A program made the translations under genes and the position numbers. Shown here one piece after another: positions 39,907 through 49,638 of a stretch of DNA of 64,000 bases (position 1 is its first letter; the number at the start of each line of letters is the position of its first letter). The stretch comes from Pseudomonas sp. Root562 (lineage in GTDB: Bacteria; Pseudomonadota; Gammaproteobacteria; Pseudomonadales; Pseudomonadaceae). The stretch lies in assembly GCF_001427125.1 (NCBI RefSeq), contig NZ_LMGK01000012.1:303430-367429 (forward strand). Direction: 5' to 3'. The notes under the pieces were generated by a model. The model was not told the origin of the DNA and ran no database searches. It saw only the letters and a list, made by a program, of their open reading frames with translations.

Positions 39907-41199
39907 ATGAACGCCCGTGCCCAGCACACTGCCTCCTATTACGCCGCCAGCAGCCTGCCGCAACCGGATTATCCGGCGCTCGCCGGTGAAGTGCTGGCCG
40001 ATGTGTGCGTGGTCGGCGGTGGGTTCTCGGGGTTGAACACGGCGCTGGAGTTGGCCGAGCGCGGTCTCAGCGTGGTACTGCTCGAAGCCCGCAAGATTGG
40101 CTGGGGAGCCAGCGGACGCAACGGTGGCCAGTTGATTCGTGGGATCGGCCACGGCCTCGACCAGTTCACCAATGTGATTGGCGTCGACGGCGTACGGCAG
40201 ATGAAACTGATGGGCCTGGAAGCCGTGGAAATCGTCCGACAGCGAATCGAGCGATTCCAGATTCCCTGCGACCTGACCTGGGGCTACTGCGACCTGGCTA
40301 ACAAACCCCGCGATCTCGAGGGCTTCGCCGAAGATGCCGCAGAGTTGCGCAGCCTCGGTTACCGCTATGAAACCCGGCTGCTGCAACCTGATGAAATGCA
40401 CACTGTGGTAGGTTCCGACCGCTACGTGGGCGGCTTGATCGACATGGGCTCCGGCCATTTGCATCCGCTTAACCTGGCGCTGGGCGAAGCAGCCGCTGCA
40501 CAGCAACTGGGCGTGCAACTTTTCGAGCAATCCGCCGTTACCCGCATCGACTACGGTCCCGAGGTCAAGGTCCATACCGCCCAAGGCTCAGTCCGCGCCA
40601 AAACCCTGGTACTCGGCTGCAATGCCTATCTCAACGGCCTCAATCCGCAACTCAGCGGCAAAGTGCTGCCCGCCGGCAGCTACATCATCGCCACCGAGCC
40701 CCTGAGCGAAGAGCTGGCCCACGCCCTGCTGCCACAGAACATGGCGGTCTGTGATCAACGGGTGGCCCTGGATTACTACCGACTCTCCGCGGACCGTCGC
40801 TTGCTGTTTGGTGGCGCCTGCCATTATTCCGGGCGCGACCCGAAAGACATTGCGGCCTATATGCGACCAAAGATGCTGGAGGTGTTTCCACGCCTGAGCG
40901 ATGTGAGGATCGACTATCAATGGGGCGGCATGATCGGCATCGGCGCCAATCGACTGCCGCAAATCGGCCGACTCATGGACCAACCAAACGTGTATTACGC
41001 CCAGGCTTACTCCGGTCATGGTGTGAACGCCACGCACCTGGCAGGGAAGCTGCTGGCCGAGGCTATCAGTGGTCAGCACAGCGGTGGGTTTGATCTGTTT
41101 GCCAAAGTGCCGCACATCACCTTCCCGGGCGGCAAGCATTTGCGTTCGCCGTTGCTGGCATTGGGGATGTTGTGGCATCGGCTTAAAGAGTTGGCCTGA
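39907..41199 (+). CDS. FAD-dependent oxidoreductase, PauB/PuuB-like
   Basis: 430-residue DAO-family flavoenzyme: ADVCVVGGGFSGLNTALELAERG is the FAD-binding fold at about residues 32-54. GGFSGL, GASGRNGGQLIRG and C-terminal YSGHGVNATHLAGKL match gamma-glutamylputrescine oxidases. The P. aeruginosa counterpart PA5309 is one of the PauB oxidases of polyamine breakdown. ATG 39907 is chosen because AGGA lies eight bases before it; ATG 39898 is possible. Probably acts with the aldehyde dehydrogenase at 46149. Confidence 0.87.
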   Translation: MNARAQHTASYYAASSLPQPDYPALAGEVLADVCVVGGGFSGLNTALELAERGLSVVLLEARKIGWGASGRNGGQLIRGIGHGLDQFTNVIGVDGVRQMKLMGLEAVEIVRQRIERFQIPCDLTWGYCDLANKPRDLEGFAEDAAELRSLGYRYETRLLQPDEMHTVVGSDRYVGGLIDMGSGHLHPLNLALGEAAAAQQLGVQLFEQSAVTRIDYGPEVKVHTAQGSVRAKTLVLGCNAYLNGLNPQLSGKVLPAGSYIIATEPLSEELAHALLPQNMAVCDQRVALDYYRLSADRRLLFGGACHYSGRDPKDIAAYMRPKMLEVFPRLSDVRIDYQWGGMIGIGANRLPQIGRLMDQPNVYYAQAYSGHGVNATHLAGKLLAEAISGQHSGGFDLFAKVPHITFPGGKHLRSPLLALGMLWHRLKELA

Positions 41200-41221
41200 G
41201 ACATTTATGGCGTTGGTGCCG

Positions 41222-41311
41222 ACGCCATCGCGGGCAAGCCTTGCTCCTACAGGTCATGCGTCACTCTTGAGATCAACACTAACTGTAGGAGCAAGGCTTG
41301 CCCGCGATGAG
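41222..41311. repeat. Paired REP-like element, third variant
   Basis: CATCGCGGGCAAGCCTTGCTCCTACAG faces CTGTAGGAGCAAGGCTTGCCCGCGATG across about 35 bases, downstream of the oxidoreductase. Confidence 0.85.
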
Positions 41312-41334
41312 GCCCGAAAAAACACCACAAAAAC

Positions 41335-41580
41335 TCAGATCCGCCAGAACGGCTTGAGCCCCTCCTCCCGAGCCTGCTCCCGCGTCAGCCCGACATCCTT
41401 GAGCTGGTCAGGCGTCAGGGCCAGCAACGCCTTGCGCGTGTGCAGGCGCTGCCAGAACAGATCCCAGCGGCTCAGGCCGGACGGCGCGTTGCGCTTGAGC
41501 GCATGGCGCGAATTGTCCTGTTGCCCTGCCTCCAGTTCCTGACTGTGTAACGTCAGCCGCACATCGCTCAAACCGTTCAT
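41335..41580 (-). CDS. DUF1127 small basic protein
   Basis: 81 residues. The C-terminal part matches DUF1127 (WQRLHTRKALLALTPDQLKDVGLTREQA), a short arginine-rich motif found in small regulators of phosphate, nitrogen and RNA turnover in alphaproteobacteria. Here function is unknown. It diverges from the MocR regulator. Confidence 0.85.
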   Translation of the reverse strand: MNGLSDVRLTLHSQELEAGQQDNSRHALKRNAPSGLSRWDLFWQRLHTRKALLALTPDQLKDVGLTREQAREEGLKPFWRI

Positions 41581-41759
41581 TTTGAATGCTCCTGTTTACT
41601 TGGGTAGCCAGAGATTCCATGATGCGCGGGCGACGAAAAGCGTTACAGATTCAAAGCAACTGTATTAACTCCATACAGATTTACTGAATTCACCTCTGAA
41701 TCGAAGATTTTTGCTTGATCTGTACTGGTTAACCGACTCAATCACCTCGAGGCTGCGCC

Positions 41760-43190
41760 ATGACCCTCTACGTCAATCTCGCCGAATTGCTCGGTACGCG
41801 GATCGAACAGGGCTTCTATCGCCCCGGCGATCGACTGCCGTCGGTGCGGGCGTTAAGCGTTGAACACGGGGTCAGCTTGAGTACCGTGCAACAGGCGTAT
41901 CGGGTACTGGAGGACAGCGGGCTGGCCATGCCGAGGCCCAAGTCGGGGTACTTTGTGCCAGCCAGTCGCCAATTGCCGGAGCTGCCAGCGGTGGGCCGCC
42001 CGGCCCAGCGCCCGGTGGACATCTCACAATGGGATCAGGTGCTGGAGCTGATCCGCGCGGTACCGCGCAAGGATGTCGTACAGCTTGGGCGAGGCATGCC
42101 GGACATCACTTCGCCCACCATGAAGCCGCTACTGCGCGACCTGGCGCGGATCAGCCGGCGACAGGACATGCCCGGCCTGTATTACGACAACATCCACGGC
42201 AACCTCGAACTGCGCGAGCAAATCGCCCGCCTGATGCTCGACTCCGGCTGTCAGTTGGGGCCGGGCGATCTGGTCGTAACCACCGGTTGCCATGAAGCGC
42301 TGTCCACCAGCATCCGCGCCATCTGCGAGCCGGGAGACATCGTGGCCGTGGACTCGCCGAGCTTTCACGGCGCCATGCAAACCCTCAAGGGCCTGGGCAT
42401 GAAAGCCCTGGAAATCCCCACCGACCCGCTCACGGGAATAAGCCTGGACGCACTGGAGCTGGCGCTGGAGCAATGGCCGATCAAGGCCATCCAGTTGACG
42501 CCGAACTGCAACAATCCACTGGGCTACATCATGCCGGAGTCGCGCAAACGTTCGTTGCTGATGCTCGCACAGCGTTTCGATGTGGCGATCATCGAGGACG
42601 ATGTGTATGGCGAACTGGCCTATACCTATCCGCGCCCGCGCACGATCAAATCCTTCGACGAGGATGGCCGCGTCCTGCTGTGCAGCTCCTTTTCCAAGAC
42701 CCTGGCGCCCGGGCTGCGCATTGGCTGGGTCGCGCCGGGGCGGTATCTGGAGCGGGTGTTGCACATGAAATACATCAGCACCGGTTCCACCGCGCCGCAA
42801 CCGCAGATTGCCATTGCCGAATTCCTCAAGGGCGGACACTTCGAACCGCATTTGCGGCGGATGCGCACGCAATATCAGCGTAATCGCGACATGATGATCG
42901 ATTGGGTGAGCCGTTACTTTCCCGCCGGCACCCGCGCCAGCCGCCCTCAAGGCAGTTTCATGCTGTGGGTAGAACTACCGGAAGGCTTCGATACACTGAA
43001 ACTGAATCGTGCCTTGTACGATCAGGGCGTACAGATTGCGGTCGGCAGCATTTTTTCCGCATCCGGCAAGTACCGCAATTGTCTGCGCATGAACTACGCT
43101 GCCAAACCAACGGCACAGATTGAAGAAGCCGTGCGCAAGGTCGGTGCCGCCGCCATCAAGCTGCTGGCCGACGACGGATTGCCCGACTGA
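41760..43190 (+). CDS. MocR-type GntR/aminotransferase regulator
   Basis: 476 residues. A GntR winged helix (about 1-70; GDRLPSVRALSVEHGVSLSTVQQAYRVLE) is linked to a fold-type I aminotransferase domain (about 110-470). The PLP lysine is in SSFSKTLAPGLRIGW. Such regulators bind PLP or PLP-amino acid adducts. Position in a polyamine/amino acid catabolic area suggests control of a nearby operon; target not known. Confidence 0.92.
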   Translation: MTLYVNLAELLGTRIEQGFYRPGDRLPSVRALSVEHGVSLSTVQQAYRVLEDSGLAMPRPKSGYFVPASRQLPELPAVGRPAQRPVDISQWDQVLELIRAVPRKDVVQLGRGMPDITSPTMKPLLRDLARISRRQDMPGLYYDNIHGNLELREQIARLMLDSGCQLGPGDLVVTTGCHEALSTSIRAICEPGDIVAVDSPSFHGAMQTLKGLGMKALEIPTDPLTGISLDALELALEQWPIKAIQLTPNCNNPLGYIMPESRKRSLLMLAQRFDVAIIEDDVYGELAYTYPRPRTIKSFDEDGRVLLCSSFSKTLAPGLRIGWVAPGRYLERVLHMKYISTGSTAPQPQIAIAEFLKGGHFEPHLRRMRTQYQRNRDMMIDWVSRYFPAGTRASRPQGSFMLWVELPEGFDTLKLNRALYDQGVQIAVGSIFSASGKYRNCLRMNYAAKPTAQIEEAVRKVGAAAIKLLADDGLPD

Positions 43191-43250
43191 CCTTTTTGCG
43201 GATATCAGCGTCCATATGCCAACATCTGCCGCCAACCGGAACGAGCCCAC

Positions 43251-44819
43251 GTGAGAGTCAGACAGCCCCTGCTTGCTCTTGCGTTGCTCGCGTCGCTCCT
43301 CGGCGGTTGCGCCAGTTTCGATGTGCAGCGCGAACCGAGCCAGGCGTTGCCGGCGAGTGCCTCGGCGTTTGGCCGTTCGGTCCAGGCCCAGGCGGCTTCC
43401 CATGAAGGACAGTCGGGATTTCGCCTGTTGTCCGACAGTACCGAGGCCTTTACCGCCCGCGCCGAATTGATTCGCAACGCTCAAAGCAGCCTCGACCTGC
43501 AGTACTACATCGTCCATGACGGCATCAGTACGCGAATGCTGGTGGAGGAATTGCTCAAGGCCGCCGATCGCGGCGTGCGCGTACGCATTCTGCTCGACGA
43601 CACCACCAGCGACGGCCTGGACCGCACCATCGCCACGCTGGCGGCACATCCGCAGATCCAGATTCGCGTGTTCAATCCGTTGCATTTGGGCCGCAGCACT
43701 GGCGTCACACGCACCATGGGCCGGTTGTTCAACCTCTCGCAGCAGCATCGGCGCATGCACAACAAGTTGTGGCTGGCCGATACCAGCATGGCCATCGTCG
43801 GCGGCCGCAATCTGGGGGACGAGTATTTCGACGCCGAACCCAATTTGAATTTCACCGACATCGACATCCTGGGCGTCGGCCCGGTGGCTGAGCAGTTGGG
43901 GCACAGTTTCGACCAGTACTGGAACAGCGCCCTGAGCAAACCGATCGATGCGTTCGTATCGAGCAAGCCGACTGCCCAGGACCTGGCCAACACCCGCACA
44001 CGGCTGGAAGAATCTCTGGAGGAGTCGCGCAAGCAGAATCACGCGCTCTATCAGCAGCTGATGAAGTTCGCCACCGAACCGCGTCTGGATATCTGGCGCA
44101 AAGAGCTGATCTGGGCCTGGAACCAGGCGCTGTGGGATGCGCCGAGCAAGGTACTGGCCAAAGGTGAGCCCGATCCGCAATTGCTGCTGACCACTCAATT
44201 GGCACCGGAACTCAATGGCGTCAGCAAAGAGCTGGTCATGGTTTCGGCATACTTTGTACCTGGCGAACCAGGGCTGGTGTACCTCACGGGCCGCGCCGAT
44301 GCCGGGGTGTCGGTGCGATTGCTGACCAACGCGCTGGAGGCCACGGACGTGCCAGCGGTGCATGGCGGCTATGCGCCGTATCGCAAGGCACTCTTGGAGC
44401 ATGGCGTGCAGCTTTTCGAGCTGCGTCGTCAGCCCGGCGATGAAAGCGGTAGCGGCCCTCGCCTGTTTTCCCGCAGGTCTTATGGCGAATCCGACTCAAG
44501 CCTGCACAGCAAAGCGATCGTCTTCGATCAAAAGAAATCCTTCATCGGCTCATTCAACTTCGACCCGCGTTCGGTGTTGTGGAACACCGAAGTCGGCGTA
44601 TTGGTGGACAGCCCAGAACTGGCGGCCCGCGTCCGCGAACTGGCCTTACAGGGCATGGCGCCACCTCTGAGTTATCAGGTAAAACTGGAAAAAGACCAAG
44701 TGGTATGGGTGACCGAAGACGACGGCAAAATGCACACCTTGACCAAGGAACCGGGCAGTTGGTGGCGACACTTCAACGCGTGGTTCAGTAATACGGTTGG
44801 CCTGGAGCGGTTGCTCTAG
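43251..44819 (+). CDS. Phospholipase D-family lipoprotein (ClsC/YmdC-like)
   Basis: 522 residues. N-terminal lipobox LLGGCAS (Cys about 21), so membrane-anchored. Two HKD motifs: HNKLWLADTSMAIVGGRNLGDEY and HSKAIVFDQKKSFIGSFNFDPRS. The spacing resembles cardiolipin synthase C / YmdC. Phosphatidyl transfer or phosphodiesterase activity in the envelope is likely. GTG start at 43251. Shares 4 bases with the convergent MFS gene. Confidence 0.9.
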   Translation: MRVRQPLLALALLASLLGGCASFDVQREPSQALPASASAFGRSVQAQAASHEGQSGFRLLSDSTEAFTARAELIRNAQSSLDLQYYIVHDGISTRMLVEELLKAADRGVRVRILLDDTTSDGLDRTIATLAAHPQIQIRVFNPLHLGRSTGVTRTMGRLFNLSQQHRRMHNKLWLADTSMAIVGGRNLGDEYFDAEPNLNFTDIDILGVGPVAEQLGHSFDQYWNSALSKPIDAFVSSKPTAQDLANTRTRLEESLEESRKQNHALYQQLMKFATEPRLDIWRKELIWAWNQALWDAPSKVLAKGEPDPQLLLTTQLAPELNGVSKELVMVSAYFVPGEPGLVYLTGRADAGVSVRLLTNALEATDVPAVHGGYAPYRKALLEHGVQLFELRRQPGDESGSGPRLFSRRSYGESDSSLHSKAIVFDQKKSFIGSFNFDPRSVLWNTEVGVLVDSPELAARVRELALQGMAPPLSYQVKLEKDQVVWVTEDDGKMHTLTKEPGSWWRHFNAWFSNTVGLERLL

Positions 44820-45961
44820 GCCGGCTCGGCCACCGCGCCAAACGCCCCTTGGCGTGACACCAGAATCACCAGGCCAAAGGCCCCGGCCGCCATCAACAAT
44901 GGCAACGCATGCCCGCTGATCCACTGACTCCCGGCACCGGCGATCAATGGCCCAAGCAGGCAGCCAATGCCCCACAACTGCGCGATATGCGCGTTGGCGC
45001 GGACCAGTGCATCGTCGCGATAACGCTCGCCGATCAGGATCAACGACAAGGTAAACAAGCCACCGGCACTGGCGCCGAACAGCACCCACAACGGCCAGAT
45101 CAGCAGCGTGTCGATCAGCATCGGAATCGCCAGGCTCGAGACCAGCAAAATGACCGCGCAACCGGTGAACAAAGAACGCCGCGACACGCGATCCGCCAGT
45201 GCGCCAATCGGCAATTGCAGCAAGGCATCACCGACCACTACCGTGCTGACCATGGCCAAGGCGATTTCCGTGGTGAAACCCTGGCGCAGGCAATACACCG
45301 GCAACAGCGTCAGGATCATCGCTTCGAAAGCGGCGAACAGCGACACCGCCCAGGCAATGGCCGGCAAGCCACGGCAAAAGGTCAGCAAATCGCCAAGGGT
45401 CACACTGCACGCTTCACTGCTGGGCGCACCGCTGCGCCCCAACAACAGCAATGGGGCCGCCACCAGCAAACCGACGCCGACCCAGAAGCCATAATCGTGC
45501 TCGGTGCCCAGAACGCCCAACAAAATCGGCCCGGCCAGTTGGCTCAGCGCATAACTGCTGCCGTACAGCGCCACCAATCGACCGCGCCACTGCTCGACCA
45601 CCAGTTGATTAATCCAGCTTTCACCGAGGATGAATACAAGGGTCAGGATCACGCCAATCATCAAGCGCAACACCAGCCAGATCGGGTAGCTCGGCAATAG
45701 CGCCAGCAAACCGATGGACACGGCGCCAGCCCACAGGCACAGGCGCATCAGGTTGGCCGTGCCCAGACGCGCCGCCAGATGGCTGGAAATCTTCGCGCCC
45801 AACAGCACGCCAATGGCCGGCATCGCGGCCATCACGCCAATGGCAAACGAGCCATAACCCCAGCCTTCCAGGCGAAACGACACCAGCGGCATGCTGACCC
45901 CCAGGGCCAGGCCAACACTCAAGACAGACGCCAACACGGCGAAATACGTCGCCCAACGCAT
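44816..45961 (-). CDS. MFS transporter
   Basis: 381 residues with twelve hydrophobic helices; the motif-A-like loop GAKISSHLAARLGTANLMR and a second-half counterpart GALADRVSRRSLF are visible. Resembles YcaD-type MFS carriers. Substrate unknown. ATG 45961 (MRWATYFAVLASVL) immediately precedes the first helix. Confidence 0.9.
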   Translation of the reverse strand: MRWATYFAVLASVLSVGLALGVSMPLVSFRLEGWGYGSFAIGVMAAMPAIGVLLGAKISSHLAARLGTANLMRLCLWAGAVSIGLLALLPSYPIWLVLRLMIGVILTLVFILGESWINQLVVEQWRGRLVALYGSSYALSQLAGPILLGVLGTEHDYGFWVGVGLLVAAPLLLLGRSGAPSSEACSVTLGDLLTFCRGLPAIAWAVSLFAAFEAMILTLLPVYCLRQGFTTEIALAMVSTVVVGDALLQLPIGALADRVSRRSLFTGCAVILLVSSLAIPMLIDTLLIWPLWVLFGASAGGLFTLSLILIGERYRDDALVRANAHIAQLWGIGCLLGPLIAGAGSQWISGHALPLLMAAGAFGLVILVSRQGAFGAVAEPA

Positions 45962-46004
45962 GTTCCACGCTCCTGTGGATATTGTTATGTGCCGCACAAA
46001 ACAT

Positions 46005-46094
46005 TGTGGGAGCGAGCTTGCTCGCGATGACGGTAGAACATTCAACATTTTCGTCGACTGTCACACCGCTATCGCGAGCAGGCTCGCTCCCACA
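46005..46094. repeat. Paired REP-like element, fourth variant
   Basis: TGTGGGAGCGAGCTTGCTCGCGATGACGG faces an inverted ATCGCGAGCAGGCTCGCTCCCACA; lies between the MFS and aldehyde dehydrogenase genes. Confidence 0.88.
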
Positions 46095-46148
46095 AGGGAT
46101 CTGCGTCGTTTGAGAGGCCTGTTTCTGCGGCAGACCTCCTTTAACGAC

Positions 46149-47642
46149 TTACAACTTGATCCAGGTCGCCTTCAGCTCGGTGTATTTGTCGAACGCGTGC
46201 AGCGACTTGTCGCGACCGTTACCGGACTGCTTGAAGCCACCGAACGGCGCCGTCATGTCGCCACCGTCATATTGGTTCACCCAAACGCTACCGGCACGCA
46301 GGGCGCGGGCGGTCAGGTGAGCCTTGGAGATATCGGCAGTCCACACCGCAGCGGCCAGGCCGTAAGGCGTGTCGTTGGCGATCGAGACGGCTTCTTCGGC
46401 GCTGTCGAACGTGATGACCGACAACACTGGCCCGAAAATTTCTTCCTGGGCGATTTTCATCGCGTTGCTGACACCGTCGAAAATCGTCGGCTCAACATAC
46501 GTGCCACCGGTTTCCTGCAGGATGCGCTTGCCGCCGGCCACCAGCTTGGCGCCATCGGTGTGACCCGATTCGATGTAAGACAGCACGGTGTTCATCTGCT
46601 GGGTATCCACCAGCGCACCGACGTTGGTCGCCGGGTCCAGCGGGTTGCCCGGCTTCCAGGTTTTCAGCGCCTCGATCACCAGCGGCAGGAATTTGTCCTT
46701 GATCGAACGCTCCACCAGCAGGCGCGAGCCGGCAGTGCAGACTTCGCCCTGGTTGAAGGCGATAGCGCCTGCAGCGGCTTCAGCGGCTTCTTGCAGGTTC
46801 GGTGCGTCGGCAAACACGATGTTCGGGCTCTTGCCGCCGGCTTCGAGCCAGACGCGCTTCATGTTCGATTCGCCGGAGTAGATCAGCAGTTGCTTGGCGA
46901 TCTTGGTCGACCCGGTGAACACCAGGGTGTCCACGTCGTTATGCAGGGCCAAAGCCTTGCCGACGGTATGACCATAGCCTGGCAGTACGTTCAGCACACC
47001 TTTCGGGATGCCGGCTTCAACGGCCAGCGCGGCGATGCGGATGGCCGTCAGTGGCGATTTTTCCGATGGCTTGAGGATCACCGAGTTACCGGTGGACAAC
47101 GCCGGGCCGAGTTTCCAGCACGCCATCATCAACGGGAAGTTCCACGGCACGATGGCACCGACCACACCGACTGGCTCACGGGTCACCAGACCCAGCTGAT
47201 CGTGCGGAGTCGCGGCGACTTCGTCATAAATCTTGTCGATGGCTTCACCGCTCCAGCTCAGCGCTTGTGCCGCGCCGGGAACGTCGATGTACAGCGAATC
47301 GCTGATCGGCTTGCCCATGTCCAGGGTTTCAAGCAGGGCCAGCTCTTCGGCGTGCTGCTTGAGCAGGCCGGCGAAACGGATCATGGTGGCTTTGCGCTTG
47401 GTCGGTGCCAGGCGCGACCAGACGCCGGAATTGAAGGTGGCGCGAGCGTTTTCCACAGCGCGCTGGGCGTCGGCGGCGTCACAGCTGGCAATCTTGCCCA
47501 GCAGACGGCCGTCGACCGGACTGATGCACTCGAAGGTCTCGGCGCTAACGGCGTCGGTGTACTCGCCATTGATATAGGCGCGGCCTTCGATCTTCAGGTC
47601 TTTGGCGCGTTGTTCCCAGTCGGCACGGGTCAGGGTGGTCAT
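46149..47642 (-). CDS. pauC: Aldehyde dehydrogenase, PauC/KauB-like
   Basis: 497-residue NAD(P)+-dependent enzyme. The Rossmann segment NVLPGYGHTVGKAL, the catalytic Glu in LEAGGKSPN and the catalytic Cys in FNQGEVCTAGSR are intact. PA5312 (PauC/KauB), its synteny partner, oxidises gamma-glutamyl-gamma-aminobutyraldehyde and guanidinobutyraldehyde in polyamine and arginine breakdown. AGGAGG lies before ATG 47642. Confidence 0.92.
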   Translation of the reverse strand: MTTLTRADWEQRAKDLKIEGRAYINGEYTDAVSAETFECISPVDGRLLGKIASCDAADAQRAVENARATFNSGVWSRLAPTKRKATMIRFAGLLKQHAEELALLETLDMGKPISDSLYIDVPGAAQALSWSGEAIDKIYDEVAATPHDQLGLVTREPVGVVGAIVPWNFPLMMACWKLGPALSTGNSVILKPSEKSPLTAIRIAALAVEAGIPKGVLNVLPGYGHTVGKALALHNDVDTLVFTGSTKIAKQLLIYSGESNMKRVWLEAGGKSPNIVFADAPNLQEAAEAAAGAIAFNQGEVCTAGSRLLVERSIKDKFLPLVIEALKTWKPGNPLDPATNVGALVDTQQMNTVLSYIESGHTDGAKLVAGGKRILQETGGTYVEPTIFDGVSNAMKIAQEEIFGPVLSVITFDSAEEAVSIANDTPYGLAAAVWTADISKAHLTARALRAGSVWVNQYDGGDMTAPFGGFKQSGNGRDKSLHAFDKYTELKATWIKL

Positions 47643-47876
47643 GCGAGTGTCCTCCTCTTATTGAATACGACACCCGCGTTCTTCGCGGGCGCTGTCAGGA
47701 ATTCTGCCCGGCCAGCCTGCTTGCGGCCCAAGGCAACCACCACCCTAAACCAGCGGCAGGGGAAGTTTCAATATATTTGACATAACGTCGGCAAACGGCC
47801 TTGCGATGTTCAATTTAATAAACATAGACTTTGGCTTTACCAACCACTCGCGCCGCAATCACGGGGGATTACAAAA

Positions 47877-48239
47877 ATGAGCATCCAGGACATCGTCGAC
47901 TTCAGCCAGGCAACCACCCAGCCCGAACGCTACCGCCCAGACCCGGCCAAAGTCCTCAAGGGCGACCCCGAACAAGCGGTGTACAACCACTACAACAGCC
48001 CGTGCGGCCAATTGAATGCCGGCGTGTGGGAAGGCGCTATCGGCCAATGGCACGTGAATTTCACCGAGCATGAGTACTGCGAGATCGTTCAAGGGGTTTC
48101 GGTACTGCGCGATAACGATGGCAACAGCAAAACGGTTCGGGCAGGTGATCGCTTCGTGATCCCGGCCGGGTTTCGGGGTACCTGGGAAGTACTGGAAGCC
48201 TGTCGCAAGATTTATGTAGCGTTTGAACAGAAAGCGTAG
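47877..48239 (+). CDS. Cupin-domain protein
   Basis: 120 residues with a single cupin barrel of the EutQ-like/DUF861 type: WHVNFTEHEYCEIVQGVSVLRD and GDRFVIPAGFRGTWEVLE are cupin motifs 1 and 2. Metal-binding residues are His/Glu in motif 1. Often found beside ALDH and polyamine genes; function not assigned. Divergent from pauC; ATG 47877 follows GGGGGATTAC. Confidence 0.88.
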   Translation: MSIQDIVDFSQATTQPERYRPDPAKVLKGDPEQAVYNHYNSPCGQLNAGVWEGAIGQWHVNFTEHEYCEIVQGVSVLRDNDGNSKTVRAGDRFVIPAGFRGTWEVLEACRKIYVAFEQKA

Positions 48240-48421
48240 CACCCACTTCAGAACGCCAAATGTCCCCTGTCGCTTGATGGGGGTCATTTTCCGGTCAAGC
48301 CGATTTGTCACGATCGAGCCAATGACCTAATTATCTACCGCACGCCGTCGCCACCCCGCAAAGATACTGTCGACGCTCCTCCATGGAGCCTCGAGTTCAT
48401 CATTCTCAAGGAAGCGAAAAC

Positions 48422-48700
48422 GTGAACAAATATTTTATCTGCGGGCTGCTGGCGAGCCTCACCCTCTCAGCCTTTACACCGGCGCATGCCGATGGCGAGA
48501 GGCAATTGTGCGATGCCCGAAGGGTGCAACACCTGGTTGGGGAAATACTGACGAGCGCCGTATACGAAGAAGCCTTCAAAACGTCGCGAGCAACCAGCAT
48601 TACTTTCAATTCTTCTGCGGGATTCGAAGATCCCGATAGAAATCGCCTGATCATTTCAATGAATCACGTTGGCACCATTGCCAGAATCACCTGCGGCTGA
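48422..48700 (+). CDS. I78-family peptidase inhibitor, exported
   Basis: 92 residues. GTG 48422 follows AAGGA and opens a signal peptide (NKYFICGLLASLTLSAFTPAHA). The mature part has the I78 pattern: CDARRVQHLVGE, then a hydrophobic RATSITFNSSAG segment, DRNRLIISMN and the terminal RITCG with the second Cys, forming the conserved disulfide. I78 proteins are small inhibitors of secreted proteases. Not seen at this place in P. aeruginosa to my knowledge. Confidence 0.72.
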   Translation: MNKYFICGLLASLTLSAFTPAHADGERQLCDARRVQHLVGEILTSAVYEEAFKTSRATSITFNSSAGFEDPDRNRLIISMNHVGTIARITCG

Positions 48701-48738
48701 TTCATCGAACCCTGATTCAGGACGAGACAATCGAAACA

Positions 48739-48773
48739 AAAAAGGCCCGTATCTCGCGATACGGGCCTTTTTC
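48739..48773. terminator. Bidirectional intrinsic terminator
   Basis: AAAGGCCCGTATC / GATACGGGCCTTT with a 4-base loop and A/T runs on both sides, between the inhibitor gene and rpmG. Confidence 0.88.
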
Positions 48774-48791
48774 GTAAGGAAGAAAAATCAA

Positions 48792-48947
48792 TTACTTGAT
48801 TTTGCCTTCCTTGTAGATCACGTGCTTGCGAACAACCGGATCAAATTTCTTGATCTCGATTTTGTCCGGAGTAGTGCGCTTGTTCTTGTCGGTAGTGTAG
48901 AAGTGACCAGTACCGGCGCTCGAAATCAAACGAATCAATTCACGCAT
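48792..48947 (-). CDS. rpmG: 50S ribosomal protein L33
   Basis: 51 residues ([20 protein letters not shown]...), cysteine-free form that needs no zinc. Frame confirmed from ATG 48947 to TAA 48792-48794. Eleven bases after rpmB, standard rpmB-rpmG operon. Confidence 0.95.
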   Translation of the reverse strand: MRELIRLISSAGTGHFYTTDKNKRTTPDKIEIKKFDPVVRKHVIYKEGKIK

Positions 48948-48958
48948 GATTAGCTCCC

Positions 48959-49192
48959 TTAGATCTTGCCAGCGGCGCGGATTTCGGCCAGCACGACAGT
49001 GATGCCGCGCTTGTCGATGATACGCATGCCTTTGGCAGATACGCGCAGACGCACGAAACGTTTCTCTTCTTCAACCCAGAAGCGGTGATGCTGCAGGTTC
49101 GGCAGGAAACGACGACGGGTTTTGTTGTTTGCGTGGGAAATGTTATTCCCAGTCACCGGACCCTTACCGGTAACTTGACATACTCTCGACAT
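48959..49192 (-). CDS. rpmB: 50S ribosomal protein L28
   Basis: 77 residues; [25 protein letters not shown] is the universal L28 N-terminus. Binds 23S rRNA. First gene of the rpmB-rpmG operon. Confidence 0.97.
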   Translation of the reverse strand: MSRVCQVTGKGPVTGNNISHANNKTRRRFLPNLQHHRFWVEEEKRFVRLRVSAKGMRIIDKRGITVVLAEIRAAGKI

Positions 49193-49638
49193 GCCTCAGC
49201 CCTCTAAAACCACATGCCCAACCCGGCATGGGTTGGCCGCTTAATCTCTCAGTCATTTGGCGCCAGGCGCCGCGTTTCTTTAGAGGTCTTACCGGCTACA
49301 CCTACAGTGAAGGAACCGGGCCCCTAGAAAAGAGCGCTGCTTTATACCAGAAAGACTCAAGAGCAACAACATTCGGTGTGCCTTGAGTAGATAAAAAACC
49401 CGATTTTCCGGCGCCAGGCGCTTTGGATAAAGGCTGTCGTCGATTCCGACCGCTCGTCGCAGAGAAATGCTTTCCAGGTCAAATCCGAGGTTTTCTCAAT
49501 CAAGGCTCACCCAAACAAGTGGCCTATAGTCCCCTCAAAATGAAAAAGGGGATAGTCATTTGCAAAAGAGCCCACTAGGGTAAGCCTTTTCCAGACTGCA
49601 CTTGCAGATGGGCCTTCGATCTGTAAAGGAATCCGACC
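49193..49638. other. rpmB-peptide binding protein intergenic region
   Basis: 446 bases with no supportable gene. The 12-mer GGCGCCAGGCGC occurs twice (49259-49270 and 49409-49420). The region should hold the rpmB promoter and leader (minus) and the promoter of the gene at 49639 (plus). Confidence 0.5.

Noticed and set aside
45891..47780. 629-codon plus-strand frame
   Set aside because: Opposite the aldehyde dehydrogenase; it also runs through a REP pair.
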